Assembly (NCBI GenBank): GCA_964393335.1
Contig: CAYMTN010000317.1
Coordinates: 1 to 5,407, forward strand
Reading direction: 5' to 3'
DNA from: CAYMTN01 sp964393335
GTDB lineage: Bacteria; Chloroflexota; Anaerolineae; Aggregatilineales; Aggregatilineaceae
DNA: 5,407 nt
The notes under the pieces: model-generated
The model's database searches: none
What the model saw: the letters and a program-made list of their open reading frames with translations, nothing else
What the model was told of the DNA's origin: nothing
Translations under genes and position numbers: made by a program
Shown: positions 4,931 through 5,407 of the stretch, one piece after another
How positions within the stretch are numbered: the first letter of the stretch is position 1
Layout of the letters: each line of letters starts with the position of its first letter

Positions 4931-5335
4931 ATGGCCGACTACCAGATCGAATACCGGTGGAATCTCGCAGGCGGCGTGCCGGTGCTGTCGGTAGTGATTA
5001 CGGGGCGGCTGCTCGACGATCCGACCGCGATCCCGACCATCATCGACCAGACGCACGCATTCATCGAGCGGCATCCGCAGTTTACGCACGTGTATATCGC
5101 GTATGACCTGACGCACACCGAGCGAAAGCTGCCGCTGGCGGCCTTGATGCGGCGCAGCGAGTACAGCGCCAAAGTCGGACGCGTGGCGATCATCGGCGCG
5201 GGCGCGCGCACCGACGAGATGGCCGTGTTGATCATGGGGGCTGCCAAACGCGTGCCCTATACCATCGCCTTCTTTGATACGGCGGAAGCGGCTGCGCCCT
5301 TTTTGCATGGCGGCGTGGCGGCGCGCCGGTCATAA
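4931..5335 (+). CDS. Small STAS/SpoIIAA-like protein (tentative)
   Basis: A 134-residue soluble protein of unassigned family. The order of predicted elements is strand (PVLSVVITGRL, 17-27), helix (PTIIDQTHAFIERHP, 35-49), strand (THVYIAYDLT, 52-61), helix (LPLAALMRRSEYSA, 67-80), strand (GRVAIIGAG, 83-91), helix (DEMAVLIMGAAKR, 95-107), strand (YTIAFFDT, 110-117) and a final helix (AEAAAPFL). This alternating layout resembles STAS/SpoIIAA-like domains, including a small family in which a single copy reports or regulates through protein contacts; the assignment rests on the pattern only. No phosphorylatable DS motif as in SpoIIAA is obvious. No signal peptide or membrane helix is seen. AAAGGG (4915-4920) lies 10 bases before the ATG. 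The gene stands alone: divergent from the membrane-protein gene and closed by an intrinsic terminator. Confidence 0.75.
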   Translation: MADYQIEYRWNLAGGVPVLSVVITGRLLDDPTAIPTIIDQTHAFIERHPQFTHVYIAYDLTHTERKLPLAALMRRSEYSAKVGRVAIIGAGARTDEMAVLIMGAAKRVPYTIAFFDTAEAAAPFLHGGVAARRS

Positions 5336-5355
5336 TAACCCGTTCTGACGGTAGC

Positions 5356-5378
5356 AGGCCCCGGCAGGGGCCTTTTTT
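5356..5378 (+). terminator. Rho-independent terminator
   Basis: GGCCCC (5357-5362) and GGGGCC (5367-5372) form a perfect stem around a GGCA loop, extended by one A-T pair, and are followed directly by six T residues (5373-5378). It lies about 20 bases after the stop of the STAS-like gene and should end its transcript. Confidence 0.93.
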
Positions 5379-5407
5379 GTGCCCCGTACCGGTTCCCCGG
5401 CAAATTG

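Overview
The window is chromosomal DNA from a GC-rich bacterium. Codon use is strongly G/C-ending in most genes. A monofunctional biotin ligase, a HIT phosphorylase-like protein, a bacterial thiolase, intergenic repeats built of GTAGGG...CCCTAC and CCCTCACCCC...GGGGTGAGGG arms, and a lineage-specific membrane protein together suggest a member of the Chloroflexota (Anaerolineae-like). That placement is inference from gene content and repeat style; no marker gene here proves it. No rRNA, tRNA, CRISPR array, transposase or phage gene is visible.

Layout: an unrecognised Trp/Tyr-rich protein (20-541, +, possibly continuing past the left edge) converges on an acetyl-CoA acetyltransferase-type thiolase (598-1815, -). 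Upstream of the thiolase is a 215-base gap (1816-2030) holding a nested repeat structure: an imperfect palindromic element, heptamer-derived inverted arms, and a seven-unit array of a 7-base repeat that runs into the end of the next gene. That gene encodes a HIT-family protein (2031-2558, -). It is divergent from a biotin--[acetyl-CoA-carboxylase] ligase (2764-3558, +), which is followed after 2 bases by a low-GC gene of the SF0329-like family (3561-4061, +).

A 111-base REP-doublet-like element (4074-4184) fills the gap between the SF0329-like gene and a convergent gene for a single-pass membrane protein with a predicted beta-rich outer domain (4188-4823, -). An AT-rich divergent promoter region (4824-4930) separates that gene from a small protein with a STAS/SpoIIAA-like pattern (4931-5335, +), which ends at a textbook intrinsic terminator (5356-5378).

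Functionally the window is mostly ordinary. The thiolase and biotin ligase both touch acyl-CoA/fatty-acid metabolism, but they are on opposite strands, separated by the HIT gene, and do not form one operon. I see no convincing evidence of a complete new system. The most unusual content is the repeat DNA: three different kinds in two intergenic gaps, one of which supplies the stop codon of the HIT gene.
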